Assembly: GCA_937922805.1 (NCBI GenBank)
Contig: CALAJV010000003.1
Coordinates: 310,001-374,000, forward strand
Direction: 5' to 3'
Origin: an uncultured Acidimicrobiales bacterium
GTDB taxonomy: Bacteria > Actinomycetota > Acidimicrobiia > Acidimicrobiales > SZUA-35
Length of the DNA stretch: 64,000 nt
Shown here: positions 50,888 through 59,739 of the stretch, one piece after another
How the letters are laid out: every line of letters starts with the position of its first letter
Position numbering within the stretch: the stretch's first letter is position 1
The notes under the pieces: model-generated
What the model was told of the DNA's origin: nothing
The model's input: only the letters and a program-made list of their open reading frames with translations
The model's database searches: none
Made by a program: the position numbers and the translations under genes

Positions 50888-52861
50888 CTAGAACTTGTTG
50901 TTGATCCTCTTGACAAATTCAGGCGAGTTACTGAATCCAATCATCAGTGACCCTCTACTCGCTCCCCCATCGAGGAACTGCTTCCATGCTGCGAACCCCT
51001 CCTGATCAGGTTTTCGGCCGAGAACATTTCGGTACACCAACTCGACGAATCGGTCGTTATTTATCGACCCGTATTGCTTGATGAACTCGCTCGAACCGGC
51101 GAACGCTTCACTGATGGTGTCCAGAGAGGCATCGAGTCCGGCCCAGTAGTTGAGGCCCGCTCGATCAGGTTTGCGTAAGAAGTAAGCCCAGTACAGACGA
51201 CCGATCGGTCCAAGCATTTCCATTTGTTCAAGGCGCTGCGCGGTTGATTTTATGAACTCTGACGATTCGGAGAAGCCAACGATGACGTCACCACGGCGAG
51301 TTCCGCTGTTCAACAGCCCGAGCCAATGCTCTCGACCTGCACTATCTGAATTACGGCCAAGGACGTTCTGGTAGATTTTCTCGACAAATGCTTCGTTGCT
51401 AATGGCGCCGTATCGCTTCAAAAACTCCGGAGCTTTAGCAAATTCGTCGGCTATGGATTTGAGTGGCATACCGGACCGGAACGTTTTCACCCAGTGGTCG
51501 TGACCGCCTTCGTCGGGAAGGCGCAAGAAGACGGCTAGGTACAACCGGGCAATCTGAGCCCGAGCGTGGCCGGCCTGTATTGGGCCAACATCGACCTTTG
51601 GAGGTGTTCCTGTTGTTGTCGGCGCAGCGGTCGAAGGTTTGCCCAGAAATCCGAGATTGCCGAAATCGCTTCCAATTAGTTGCCTACTATCGGCGCCCAA
51701 CCATTGGGTGGCCACGTTGCCATAAACCTGATTGATATCAACGGTAGGAACCATGTTGTCATCTCGATCAAGATTCGTCAGAGACGGCATGGCTCCGTGG
51801 AAGCCGCCGACGACGCTTGAGCCGACCACGAACAAACTGTTAGCAGTTCCGTGATCTGTCCCCTCTCCGTTGAAAGCTACCCGCCGACCAAACTCGGACG
51901 TTCCAACGATGATCGTCCGACCGGCGTAAGCGGAACGAAGCGTTTCGTCGAAAACTTGGATCGCAGAATCGAGTTCTCGCATACGATCTCGATGCATGAC
52001 TTGCTGATTGGCGTGGGTATCAAAGTCGCCAAACAGGACTGAAATCACTCGAACGCCGAGGTTGGCGTTAATTAGCCGAGCGGCCAGTCGCATCTTGGTA
52101 ACAACCGCTGGCTCATCCGACTTGTCCTGGACTAGCGGCCCCACCGTGTTCGACAACGCTACCGCGTTGGCCCCGTTGGCAGTAACCCTTGACACCAGCG
52201 GGCCGCGACCGTAGGAGGCTGACGCGAAGTTTTTCATCGCGATTTTTTGTCGATCGAACGTGGGTTGGTCTTCTTGTTTGTTCAAAAAGTTACTTCGCCG
52301 TTCCGACAACGTGGTCGCTCGCCGGTGTCGACCGTTCATCAGCAGTGGAACGGTTGTACCTAAGGTGAACCCCCGAAATGGGTCAGCAGAAAAATTGTCC
52401 AGATACCGCCCAAGCCAGCCTGTGCCGTCGACCACGTTGTTCGACCGAGCCGACATTACCTGAGCCATTGAAACGAAATGGCTGAGCGTTGAAGCTGGCC
52501 GACCAACTCCGTCGATCACAGCTACCTCACCTCGATCCCACCGTGATTTCAAATGCGGCAAATTGGGGTTCATTCCTCGAGTCGAACTCATCGGCAGCGC
52601 TTGGTTCGCTGAGATAGCCATGGATCCGCGAGCGTCCCGGTAGGCCCCGGAGGTGACCGGAGCGAACGTGTTTAGTCCATCGTTACCACCGGCCATCGTC
52701 AACAACACCACTACCCCATCAGTAGGCCCAATCGGGGTGGCTGCTTCTGCTTGCTCGGCCAACCAAGCTGGCAGGGTCAACCCGGCCGCGGCGACAGAAG
52801 ACAACTGAATGAATCGGCGCCTACTAAGAGCGATCGGATCGGTCGTGGTGAAGTCGATCAC
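50888..52861 (-). CDS. Tat-exported DUF1501 protein with two C-terminal DUF4214 domains
   Basis: The twin-arginine signal SRRRFIQLSSVAAAGLTLPAWLAEQAEA opens the protein. The DUF1501 (alkaline-phosphatase-superfamily-like) core follows: VVVLLTMAGGNDGLNTFAPV, LSHFVSMAQVMSA, VIGTSEFGRRVAFNGEGTDHGTANSLFVVG. After a short linker two DUF4214 units (ARLYLAVFLRLPDEGGHDHWV...GAISNEAFVEKIYQNVLGR; GRLYWAYFLRKPDRAGLNYWA...NDRFVELVYRNVLGRKPDQEG) end the chain. DUF4214 is frequent in secreted, often surface-layer or glycan-linked proteins. It overlaps the DUF1800 gene by 4 bp. The substrate is unknown. Confidence 0.88.
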   Translation of the reverse strand: MIDFTTTDPIALSRRRFIQLSSVAAAGLTLPAWLAEQAEAATPIGPTDGVVVLLTMAGGNDGLNTFAPVTSGAYRDARGSMAISANQALPMSSTRGMNPNLPHLKSRWDRGEVAVIDGVGRPASTLSHFVSMAQVMSARSNNVVDGTGWLGRYLDNFSADPFRGFTLGTTVPLLMNGRHRRATTLSERRSNFLNKQEDQPTFDRQKIAMKNFASASYGRGPLVSRVTANGANAVALSNTVGPLVQDKSDEPAVVTKMRLAARLINANLGVRVISVLFGDFDTHANQQVMHRDRMRELDSAIQVFDETLRSAYAGRTIIVGTSEFGRRVAFNGEGTDHGTANSLFVVGSSVVGGFHGAMPSLTNLDRDDNMVPTVDINQVYGNVATQWLGADSRQLIGSDFGNLGFLGKPSTAAPTTTGTPPKVDVGPIQAGHARAQIARLYLAVFLRLPDEGGHDHWVKTFRSGMPLKSIADEFAKAPEFLKRYGAISNEAFVEKIYQNVLGRNSDSAGREHWLGLLNSGTRRGDVIVGFSESSEFIKSTAQRLEQMEMLGPIGRLYWAYFLRKPDRAGLNYWAGLDASLDTISEAFAGSSEFIKQYGSINNDRFVELVYRNVLGRKPDQEGFAAWKQFLDGGASRGSLMIGFSNSPEFVKRINNKF

Positions 52862-54192
52862 GCCATCTGCATCTCTGGAGTCAAGAACGGCAGCATCAGC
52901 AAGCCAGACCGTTCACCCCATCGTTTGTCCGAGTTTCGCTCGGTCTGGATGTAATCAACCAGGACTTGTCGAGTCTGGCTGCTAAGAGGTTCGAGTTGGT
53001 AGTTTGCGATGGCCATATCAATTGCTTGCACCGGTGTGTGTTTGAACGTCACCGGGTTCCAGTCGATGACTTCGTGAACATCTTCGATATCGCCTCGTTT
53101 GAACGCTGTCCACCTTGCCCGGTCGGCCAAATCGGCCTTGGCCCACAAGGCCGGTTCGTTAAGCCAATACTCATTCTGCTTCCAACCGCTAACGTTCGGC
53201 GGGTTGAACAGCGTTTGACCAAGCGGCCGCAGGTTCCACTCCGGTCTGAGTTGGGCGCTGTCTAGCCGAGTGTGGCGCATCAGGGCCACCGTCCACTCCA
53301 CTGGGCTTCGGACGAGACCATTTCTGGTGGCGTCGCTGCGAAACTTTGAATGGAGGAAGATTGCCCTGACAGCAGCCGTTATGTTGAGGCCTGGCTTGTA
53401 AGCGGCGGCAATGTCGGCGACAACGGAATCATTTGGCTGCACCGGATAGGCAAAGAACGACCAAAGACGAGAACACAAGAACTTGGCGTGAGCATCTCGT
53501 TTCTTGGTAAGCAGGATGTTCAAAATGTCAAAGCCATCGAAATTGCCGGACTGGCCGAGAAACGTTTTCGTGCCATTGTCGTGATCGCCTGAGTTGAACC
53601 GATACTGGTAGTAGTAGTCGCTAACGTCGGTGAGGCCGTGACCGGTCCACGCTCTTGTCGCTTCTTTGACGTCGTCTTCGGTGTAGTGTCCCACCCCAAG
53701 AACGAATAGTTCCATCAGTTCACGGGCGAAGTTCTCGTTGAGTCGATCTTTTGTGTTTCGAGCGTTGTCGAGGTAGTCGAGCATTGCCGGATCGATAGCG
53801 GTGCTGCGAATCAAACCGTCGAAGTTTCCCATGCCCTGGGCACGAAACATCTGGTTCTGTTCAAACATTGCTTTGTGTCTGTGAGTTTTGTTTAATGCGC
53901 TGCAGAGGTGACCATGCCAGAACAGGGTCATCTTCTCTACAATTGGCGCTTGATCGACTGGTCGTCGAGCTCGGTCCAACCAGTAGTGGACCATCGACTC
54001 CCATTTCTCGGAGTAGTTGCGGCCTTCGGACAGATCTGGCTGTTGCCCTAGCCCAGGGGCTCGGCTGGTATCGAGGACAAGGTTGACAAGGTCAGACCAC
54101 TGCCAATTCTGGTACCGGCGAATCTCAGCGTCGGTCGCACCGAAACCGGCGCGACGGAAAAGGAGCGCCGCATCGGCATAACCAACTGTCAT
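52858..54192 (-). CDS. DUF1800 family protein
   Basis: A 444-aa protein: LLFRRAGFGATDAEIRRYQ, MTLFWHGHLCSALNKTHRHKAMFEQNQMFRAQGMGNFDGLIRSTAIDPAMLDYLDNARNTKDRLNENFARELMELFVLGVGHYTEDDVKEATRAWTG and FNPPNVSGWKQNEYWLN are the standard DUF1800 blocks. It is almost always paired with DUF1501, as here, through a 4-bp overlap. No clear signal peptide is seen, so export may depend on the Tat-borne partner. Function unknown; such pairs are common in aquatic bacteria. Confidence 0.93.
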   Translation of the reverse strand: MTVGYADAALLFRRAGFGATDAEIRRYQNWQWSDLVNLVLDTSRAPGLGQQPDLSEGRNYSEKWESMVHYWLDRARRPVDQAPIVEKMTLFWHGHLCSALNKTHRHKAMFEQNQMFRAQGMGNFDGLIRSTAIDPAMLDYLDNARNTKDRLNENFARELMELFVLGVGHYTEDDVKEATRAWTGHGLTDVSDYYYQYRFNSGDHDNGTKTFLGQSGNFDGFDILNILLTKKRDAHAKFLCSRLWSFFAYPVQPNDSVVADIAAAYKPGLNITAAVRAIFLHSKFRSDATRNGLVRSPVEWTVALMRHTRLDSAQLRPEWNLRPLGQTLFNPPNVSGWKQNEYWLNEPALWAKADLADRARWTAFKRGDIEDVHEVIDWNPVTFKHTPVQAIDMAIANYQLEPLSSQTRQVLVDYIQTERNSDKRWGERSGLLMLPFLTPEMQMA

Positions 54193-54367
54193 CTACCTAA
54201 CCTCGACACGTTTGGCCGGAAAGTTGAGCAACTTCGTAGGGCAAAATAGCCGGGCCTCGTGACCTAATCCGCCGCGTAGCGGCATCGGCGTTTCTGCTCC
54301 AGCGACTGAGCTATACCAACTCGTTGTGCCCCTTTCTGTGCGGTAGAAGATCGATTTTCAATATTTG

Positions 54368-54381
54368 TTAGGCGAGCTTTA
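54368..54381. promoter_or_regulatory. Possible DtxR/IdeR-type box upstream of the iron ABC transporter
   Basis: TTAGGCGAGCTTTA matches 10 of 14 positions of the right half of the IdeR consensus (TTAGGCTAACCTAA) and lies 35 bp before the transporter's start codon. A DtxR-family gene closes the same locus. The dyad is imperfect. Confidence 0.4.
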
Positions 54382-54415
54382 CGTTTTTGGGAAATCACTC
54401 GTTACTCTTTGAGGT

Positions 54416-55429
54416 ATGGAACGTAAAGGCCAAGCAATATTCGGCGTGCTAGCTGTAGTCCTTTGTGGCGTTTTCGCTGCGTGTGGTGGCAGCGACGAAG
54501 AGACCATTCACGTCTACACCGGGCGTCACTATGACCTGGAAGAAGCGTTTAACCAGTACACCGAACAGACCGGCGTAAAAATCGAATTCCTCGAAGGTTC
54601 TGATGCTGAACTGCGAGAAAGAATCGCCGCTGAAGGAGAAGATACCGAAGCCGACATCTACATGACGGTCGACGCGGCGAACCTGGCTCAAGCGGCCGAG
54701 CAAGACGTGTTCGCCCCGATCAACTCGGAATCTCTCGAGGCAGCGGTTCCTGAAAATCTGCGGGATCCTCAAGGTCAGTGGTTTGGGCTTAGCCAACGAG
54801 CGAGAACAATCGTTTACAGCCCGGATCGAGTTAGCCCCGATGAGCTGCCAACAACATACGAAGAACTCGCTGAGCCTGAGTGGGCTGGCAGGGTCTGTCT
54901 GCGAGACTCTTCAAACGTCTACACCCAATCTTTGGTGGCCAGTTTGATCGAGAACACCGGCTCTGATGAGGCATTGAAGGTTGTGTCGGGCTGGGCTGAC
55001 AACGCCGAGATACTCCCTAAGGATACGATCATGCTGGAGTCGATCGAGGCCGGATTGTGTGACGTAGCGATCGCCAACCACTACTACCTAGCTCGCATCA
55101 TGGAAGAACAACCGGACTTTCCCGTAAACCTAGTTTGGGCTGATCAGTCCGGCCGGGGCACCCATGTAAACATCTCCGGAGCTGGAGTTACCAAGCACGC
55201 CGACAATCCTGAGCAAGCCCAGGCGCTGCTCGAATGGTTGGCCACCGATGGGCAGAGCATATTTGTCGACGGCAACCATGAATACCCGGTTAATCCAGAC
55301 GTGGCTCCGGAGTCGCTGATCGCTACTGAGTTCGGTGAAACGTTCGTGGCCGACGATCTTAACGCAGCTAAGTTTGGAGCCCTCAACGCCGAGGCGGTTC
55401 GACTGCTAGATGAAGCAGGCTACGAGTAA
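54416..55429 (+). CDS. fbpA: Fe(III) ABC transporter substrate-binding lipoprotein
   Basis: A lipobox-like signal VLCGVFAACGG leads into a periplasmic binding protein: IHVYTGRHYDLEEAFNQYTEQTG, YMTVDAANLAQAAEQDVFAP, VAIANHYYLARIMEE. The paired tyrosines of HYY and the early His/Tyr (GRHYD) are the iron ligands in the FbpA/FutA family. It captures ferric iron outside the membrane and delivers it to the permease encoded by the next gene, which overlaps by 20 bp. A DtxR-like box precedes it. Confidence 0.92.
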   Translation: MERKGQAIFGVLAVVLCGVFAACGGSDEETIHVYTGRHYDLEEAFNQYTEQTGVKIEFLEGSDAELRERIAAEGEDTEADIYMTVDAANLAQAAEQDVFAPINSESLEAAVPENLRDPQGQWFGLSQRARTIVYSPDRVSPDELPTTYEELAEPEWAGRVCLRDSSNVYTQSLVASLIENTGSDEALKVVSGWADNAEILPKDTIMLESIEAGLCDVAIANHYYLARIMEEQPDFPVNLVWADQSGRGTHVNISGAGVTKHADNPEQAQALLEWLATDGQSIFVDGNHEYPVNPDVAPESLIATEFGETFVADDLNAAKFGALNAEAVRLLDEAGYE

Positions 55430-57110
55430 GTTGAGCACGGTCACCCCACCGGGGACCGAACCTCTCGCAGCCGTAGAGCGAAGCCGAGCCGATCGGGCCA
55501 GCCAATGGGGCTGGCCTGCATCGTCGATTCTGATCGCAGCTTTTGTTGCGCTGCCCGTCTTTCTCCTATCGCTGTCGATCCTCCGCCCTAATACGGCTAT
55601 CTGGCAACAGCAATGGAACACCCGTCTTCCGAAACAGTTGGCCGAAACCGCCATCCTGCTGACCGGAGTGAGCGTAAGCTCGCTTATTCTCGGCTCTGTC
55701 TTGGCGTGGCTGGTCAGTGCCTATCGCTTTCCTGGTTCCAAGCTCTTCGGTTGGCTGTTGATCGCACCTCTTGCCATGCCCTCGTATGTGCTGGGCTTTG
55801 TCACCTTGTCGGTGGCTGGCTTTACCGGCCCGGTTCAAGGGGCGTGGCGGGATGTGTTCGGACAAGATGCTTGGTTCCCGCCAGTCCGCTCGATGGGCGG
55901 GGCGATCGTGGTGTTCACGTTAGTCCTGTATCCCTACGTTTTCTTGCTGGCCCGAGCGGCCTTGGCCGACCAAGCGGGCACCGCATTCGACGTCGCTCGA
56001 AGTCTCGGCGCTCGTCCCCGAGACGCCGCCCGTCGGGTTGTGCTCCCACTGTTGCGCCCACCGTTGGCAGCCGGAACTGCTGTCGTGGCCATGGAAACAC
56101 TAACCGACTTCGGCACGGTGCAATACTTCGGAATCGACACGGTTTCAGTCGGCGTCTTCAGGATCTGGCGAGGAACTTTTGATCTAGACTCGGCGGCTGA
56201 GTTCGCCACGCTCGTGCTGGTAGTTGCGCTGATGATCATCGCCCTCGAGCGAATCGGGCGAGGGCGGGCCCGGTTCGGCGAAGCAGCGGGCGCAGCATCA
56301 GGAATAACGCCGAGCCGTCTAAGCGGAGCGAAGCGGTGGCTCGCAACCAGTTTGTGCACCGTAGTCTTACTCGCGTCGTTCGCAGCTCCTGCTATTCAGC
56401 TTCTTGTCTGGGCTGTTCGAGAGGCAACGGGCAACCGGGGCACTCCTATGCTTGGTCGCTTCGTCGACTTTCTTGGCAACTCGGTACTACTGGCAGTCCT
56501 CGTCGCTGTCTTCTGTATCGTGCTCTCAGCGATCGTGACCAACGCAGCCCGATTTTCTGCTTCTGGGGCTTCACGAATTGCCGCTCGGATCACCACGCTC
56601 GGGTATGCGGTCCCTGGGCCAGTGGTAGCAATTGGTGTCGTCTTGGCCTTGGTCGCCATCGACAATTCGCTCGAAGTCATCAACTTGGGCTTGCCTGGTG
56701 CAGTTGCAACCGGGTCGGTTGTAGGCCTCATCTACGCCCAAACGGTGCGATTTCTGGCTCCTGGTCTCAATGCGATGGAGGCTGGCCTCGATCAAGTGCC
56801 CGACGAAATGACGTCGGCGGCCCGCAGTCTCGGAGCTCGACCCCGTATCATTATGGGACGGATTCATCTTCCGCTAGCTCGTACAAGCGTCCTGACTGGG
56901 GCGGTATTGGTTGCAGTCGATGTGTTGAAGGAGCTCCCAATAGTGCTGTTACTACGGCCAATAGGCTTTGACACCTTGTCGGTTTGGACCTTCAGCTTGG
57001 CTGCTGAATCTCGCTTTCAACAAGCAGCGTTGCCCGCAGTTGCTATCATCATCGTTGCTCTGATACCTGTTGGGGTTTTGTCGAAGCAACTGTCTAGGAA
57101 CCAACTATGA
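55410..57110 (+). CDS. fbpB: Fe(III) ABC transporter permease (FbpB/ThiP type)
   Basis: A 566-aa fused permease with two repeated ABC-permease units and about 12 membrane helices. Each half contains an EAA-like loop (FDVARSLGARPRDAARRVVLPLLRP; DEMTSAARSLGARPRIIMGRIHLPLAR) that docks on the ATPase. The double-length architecture is typical of FbpB. It starts within the end of the substrate-binding protein gene and ends with an ATGA overlap onto the ATPase gene. Confidence 0.93.
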   Translation: MKQATSKLSTVTPPGTEPLAAVERSRADRASQWGWPASSILIAAFVALPVFLLSLSILRPNTAIWQQQWNTRLPKQLAETAILLTGVSVSSLILGSVLAWLVSAYRFPGSKLFGWLLIAPLAMPSYVLGFVTLSVAGFTGPVQGAWRDVFGQDAWFPPVRSMGGAIVVFTLVLYPYVFLLARAALADQAGTAFDVARSLGARPRDAARRVVLPLLRPPLAAGTAVVAMETLTDFGTVQYFGIDTVSVGVFRIWRGTFDLDSAAEFATLVLVVALMIIALERIGRGRARFGEAAGAASGITPSRLSGAKRWLATSLCTVVLLASFAAPAIQLLVWAVREATGNRGTPMLGRFVDFLGNSVLLAVLVAVFCIVLSAIVTNAARFSASGASRIAARITTLGYAVPGPVVAIGVVLALVAIDNSLEVINLGLPGAVATGSVVGLIYAQTVRFLAPGLNAMEAGLDQVPDEMTSAARSLGARPRIIMGRIHLPLARTSVLTGAVLVAVDVLKELPIVLLLRPIGFDTLSVWTFSLAAESRFQQAALPAVAIIIVALIPVGVLSKQLSRNQL

Positions 57111-58174
57111 CCGGTTCCGGCTCTACTGCAGCTCCTCTCGAACTACGTCAAGTTCGAAAGTCTTTCGATGATGTCGCTGCCATCGATGGTGTCGACCTCA
57201 AGCTCGATCCCGGTGAAATCTTGGCCCTCGTCGGACCTAGCGGGTGTGGGAAATCCACGCTGTTACGGTCCGTTGCCGGCCTCGTTCCGCTCGACAGCGG
57301 CGAGATATTTTTGGAAGGCGAGCTAGTCGAAGACGGACGGGTTCGGCGGCCCCCGGAAGCTCGCTCTACTGGTCTTGTCTTTCAGGACCACGCTCTTTTT
57401 CCCCATCTTACCGTGGAAGACAACGTGGCTTTTGGCATTCGCAACAGCGGCGACGGCCATCGGACTTCTCGGGTTGATAAGATGCTGCGGCTAGTCGGGT
57501 TAGCCGGTCATCGGAACCGGTTTCCTCATGAGCTCTCCGGAGGCGAACGTCAGCGAGTCGCCCTGGCTCGAGCCCTCGCTCCTGATCCGGCCATCATGCT
57601 TTTTGATGAGCCGTTCGCCAGCCTCGATTACAACCTCCGAACTCAACTACGGCTCGACGTTGTGAGCGCGCTCTCCGAAACCGGAACAGCCGCTGTTTTT
57701 GTGACTCACGATCAACGAGAGGCGTTGTCGCTAGGGGCACGCATAGCGGTCATGCAACGAGGCAAAGTAATACAACTCGGTACGCCTGAAGCAGTTTTCC
57801 ACCGGCCAGTCACCGACTTCGTCGGTGCTTTCATGGGAACCGCTAGCTTCCTTCGCGTCGGAGTCGACGATCAAGGCCAATCATTTACCGCTCTAGGCCC
57901 GGTCGAACTCGGCCCTCTTGATCCGGCCAAGGCCAACGCCCTTGTCCGTCCTGATGATGTTGAGTTCGTACCGGACGGCAACGGCTCAGCTGAGATTGTT
58001 CATTCCGATTACACCGGTACCCATTGGCTCGTAAGCGCTCGTCTTGGTTCTGGCGAAGACGTTAAGTTTCTAACTTCACATCTCGATAATCTGAAGGTCG
58101 GTGAGCGAGGTAACTTGGCCATGGTTGAAGGCCACTGTCAGGTCGTTACCGAGCGAAGTGTTGGGGTAACTTAA
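57107..58174 (+). CDS. fbpC: Fe(III) ABC transporter ATP-binding protein
   Basis: Walker A GPSGCGKST (about 45-53), Q-loop VFQDHALFPHLTVEDNVAFGI, signature LSGGERQRVALARAL, Walker B IMLFDEPFASLD and H-loop VFVTHDQREALSL. The C-terminal ~120 residues form a TOBE/regulatory domain (ALVRPDDVEFVPDG...VHSDYTGTHWLVSARLG). Convergent stop codons overlap the DtxR-type gene. It energises the iron importer with FbpA and FbpB. Confidence 0.94.
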   Translation: MTGSGSTAAPLELRQVRKSFDDVAAIDGVDLKLDPGEILALVGPSGCGKSTLLRSVAGLVPLDSGEIFLEGELVEDGRVRRPPEARSTGLVFQDHALFPHLTVEDNVAFGIRNSGDGHRTSRVDKMLRLVGLAGHRNRFPHELSGGERQRVALARALAPDPAIMLFDEPFASLDYNLRTQLRLDVVSALSETGTAAVFVTHDQREALSLGARIAVMQRGKVIQLGTPEAVFHRPVTDFVGAFMGTASFLRVGVDDQGQSFTALGPVELGPLDPAKANALVRPDDVEFVPDGNGSAEIVHSDYTGTHWLVSARLGSGEDVKFLTSHLDNLKVGERGNLAMVEGHCQVVTERSVGVT

Positions 58175-58842
58175 CTGCTGGTTACCAGAATTCGAGAGCT
58201 GGCGAACTCCCCGACCCCAACATGGGCGCCGTCGATTTCGATAGTGGTCGTCCCCTCGGGAGATCGAGAGGTAACTGTGCCCGTGTTCCCAGGGACGATG
58301 GCCGATTCCTCCAGAAATTCAAGCATTCCGGCCCGATACTCGAGCTCTTCTGGGATTCGTTCAACTCGAAAGGTCGCTCCGGTCTCTATTTCTTGGAGCG
58401 ACGAGCTTTTGGCTGGCGCCTTGTAGTCCGAACCGGGGATCGGGTTACCGTGAGGGCACGTCGTCGGATTCTCCAGAACCCGTATAAGCGCTGACTCAAC
58501 ATCGGGTGAAATAACGTGTTCCCAACGGCCTGCTTCGTGGTGGGCCTGAGTCCAAGATAATCCCAATACATCGGTGAGGAACCGCTCAGCCAGCCGGTGC
58601 CGTCGCACAACCTGGGTGGCCAAGGACTGGCCGTCAGCTGTTAGCGAGATTCGGTTTCCCTTGACTGAGGTCAGACCTTCTCGCTCCATTTTTCGAATCA
58701 TTTCCGATACGGCGGGCCGGGATACGTCCAACCGCTCGGCTATGCGAGCTTGAATAACGTCAACATCATCTTCGGCTAGTTCGAAAATCGCTTCACAGTA
58801 CTCTTCGAACGCCGGGTGGTATTCGGGCGTTTCGTAAGTCAT
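58171..58842 (-). CDS. DtxR/MntR-family metal-dependent regulator
   Basis: An N-terminal winged helix (DVDVIQARIAERLDVSRPAVSEMIRKMEREGLTSVKGNRISLTADG), dimerisation/metal domain (VVRRHRLAERFLTDVLGLSWTQAHHEAGRWEHVISPDVESALIRVL) and FeoA/SH3-like C-terminus. Compared with DtxR the Met10 and Cys102 ligand positions appear to be Glu and Gly, so metal preference could differ from classical IdeR. ATG 58842 is preferred over TTG 58869. Its convergence with the iron transporter suggests control of iron uptake. Confidence 0.9.
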   Translation of the reverse strand: MTYETPEYHPAFEEYCEAIFELAEDDVDVIQARIAERLDVSRPAVSEMIRKMEREGLTSVKGNRISLTADGQSLATQVVRRHRLAERFLTDVLGLSWTQAHHEAGRWEHVISPDVESALIRVLENPTTCPHGNPIPGSDYKAPAKSSSLQEIETGATFRVERIPEELEYRAGMLEFLEESAIVPGNTGTVTSRSPEGTTTIEIDGAHVGVGEFASSRILVTSS

Positions 58843-59137
58843 AGGTTCACCATAGCTTTCCAACACCAAATGTGCATGACCTGAACTAACGTTGTTAAGA
58901 ATGCTTCACACCAAGTGAATCTCTGTATGAGAATTGGGCACCGGTGAGCGCTAAACATTATCCGTGTTCAGCTGTGGTCAGGCCTGTTAGATACACGCAT
59001 CTGATTCGGCTTTCTGCGGGCCGTTTCGTCTTGTTACTAGAGCCTGAACTAGTATCACACTAATAGGACTCTTACCGCCGATATCGACCTTGCTTGTTGT
59101 TTCTCAAATTGGATCTATTGCATTGCCGTCGACAACT
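58843..59137. other. Divergent intergenic region between the DtxR-type gene and the RimB-RimK operon
   Basis: About 295 bp that should hold both promoters. Weak dyads are present: CTAACGTTGTTAAG (58886-58899) and TTCAC/GTGAA (58905-58919). Neither matches an IdeR consensus convincingly. No RNA gene is seen. Confidence 0.4.
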
Positions 59138-59245
59138 ATGGATAGCGATAGCACCGAAGAACTGGCGAACCCGCCCGCTGGGACCGGAGCCCTGCCCCAC
59201 GACCAAGTGACTGTGGAACACGAACGGGTCGTTGCCGACGAATGA
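59138..59245 (+). CDS. Possible 35-residue small protein coupled to the RimB-type protease
   Basis: ATG 59138 opens a frame reading MDSDSTEELANPPAG and ending VVADE, strongly acidic, whose TGA overlaps the ATG of the protease gene (59242-59245, ATGA). That overlap repeats the style of the following two junctions. Pseudomonas rim operons begin with a small regulator, RimA, but I cannot claim homology. No Shine-Dalgarno is evident, and the frame is open upstream (TTG 59123), so the start is uncertain. It could be leader sequence only. Confidence 0.4.
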   Translation: MDSDSTEELANPPAGTGALPHDQVTVEHERVVADE

Positions 59246-59739
59246 CCAAGAATCAAAGCAGATCTTTGTCGGCCGAGAACCGTGGACTCTCTGAACCGCA
59301 GGTACGGCAACTGCCTGTTATCGGTTGGCGGGAATGGGTGACGATTGAGCACTTCTGCGACGTACCGGTTAAGGCCAAAGTCGATACCGGTGCTAGGACA
59401 TCTTCCCTTCATGCGTTTGACCTTGAGGTTGTGACTACCGCAAACGGGGCCTCAATTGCGACATTCGAGATTCACCCGCTCCAACGCTCAACAGACTCGA
59501 TGCAGGTGGTCAAGGCACAAGTCGTTGAGTTCCGAGAAATACGGTCCTCGACCGGTCACGCCGAACATAGACCAGTGATTCGCTCGTCGATATCGGTGGG
59601 CCAGCATAAATTCGACATCGACATCACGTTAACGTCTCGCGATGAGATGGGGTTTCGGATGCTGCTGGGTCGATCAGCAGTACGCAATCGTTTCTTGGTT
59701 GACCCCGGCCGTTCCTACCAACAAGGAAAGCAAAAATGA
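59242..59739 (+). CDS. rimB: RimB-type ATP-dependent zinc protease family protein (retropepsin-like)
   Basis: A 165-aa protein of the PF05618 group: PVIGWREWVTIEHFCDVPVKAKVDTGARTSSLHAFDLEVV carries the Asp-Thr-Gly-Ala active-site-like motif, and MGFRMLLGRSAVRNRFLVDPGRSY is the conserved C-terminal block. In Pseudomonas RimB trims glutamate tails added by RimK. Stop/start overlap (ATGA) with rimK strengthens the pairing. The substrate is inferred. Confidence 0.9.
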   Translation: MTKNQSRSLSAENRGLSEPQVRQLPVIGWREWVTIEHFCDVPVKAKVDTGARTSSLHAFDLEVVTTANGASIATFEIHPLQRSTDSMQVVKAQVVEFREIRSSTGHAEHRPVIRSSISVGQHKFDIDITLTSRDEMGFRMLLGRSAVRNRFLVDPGRSYQQGKQK

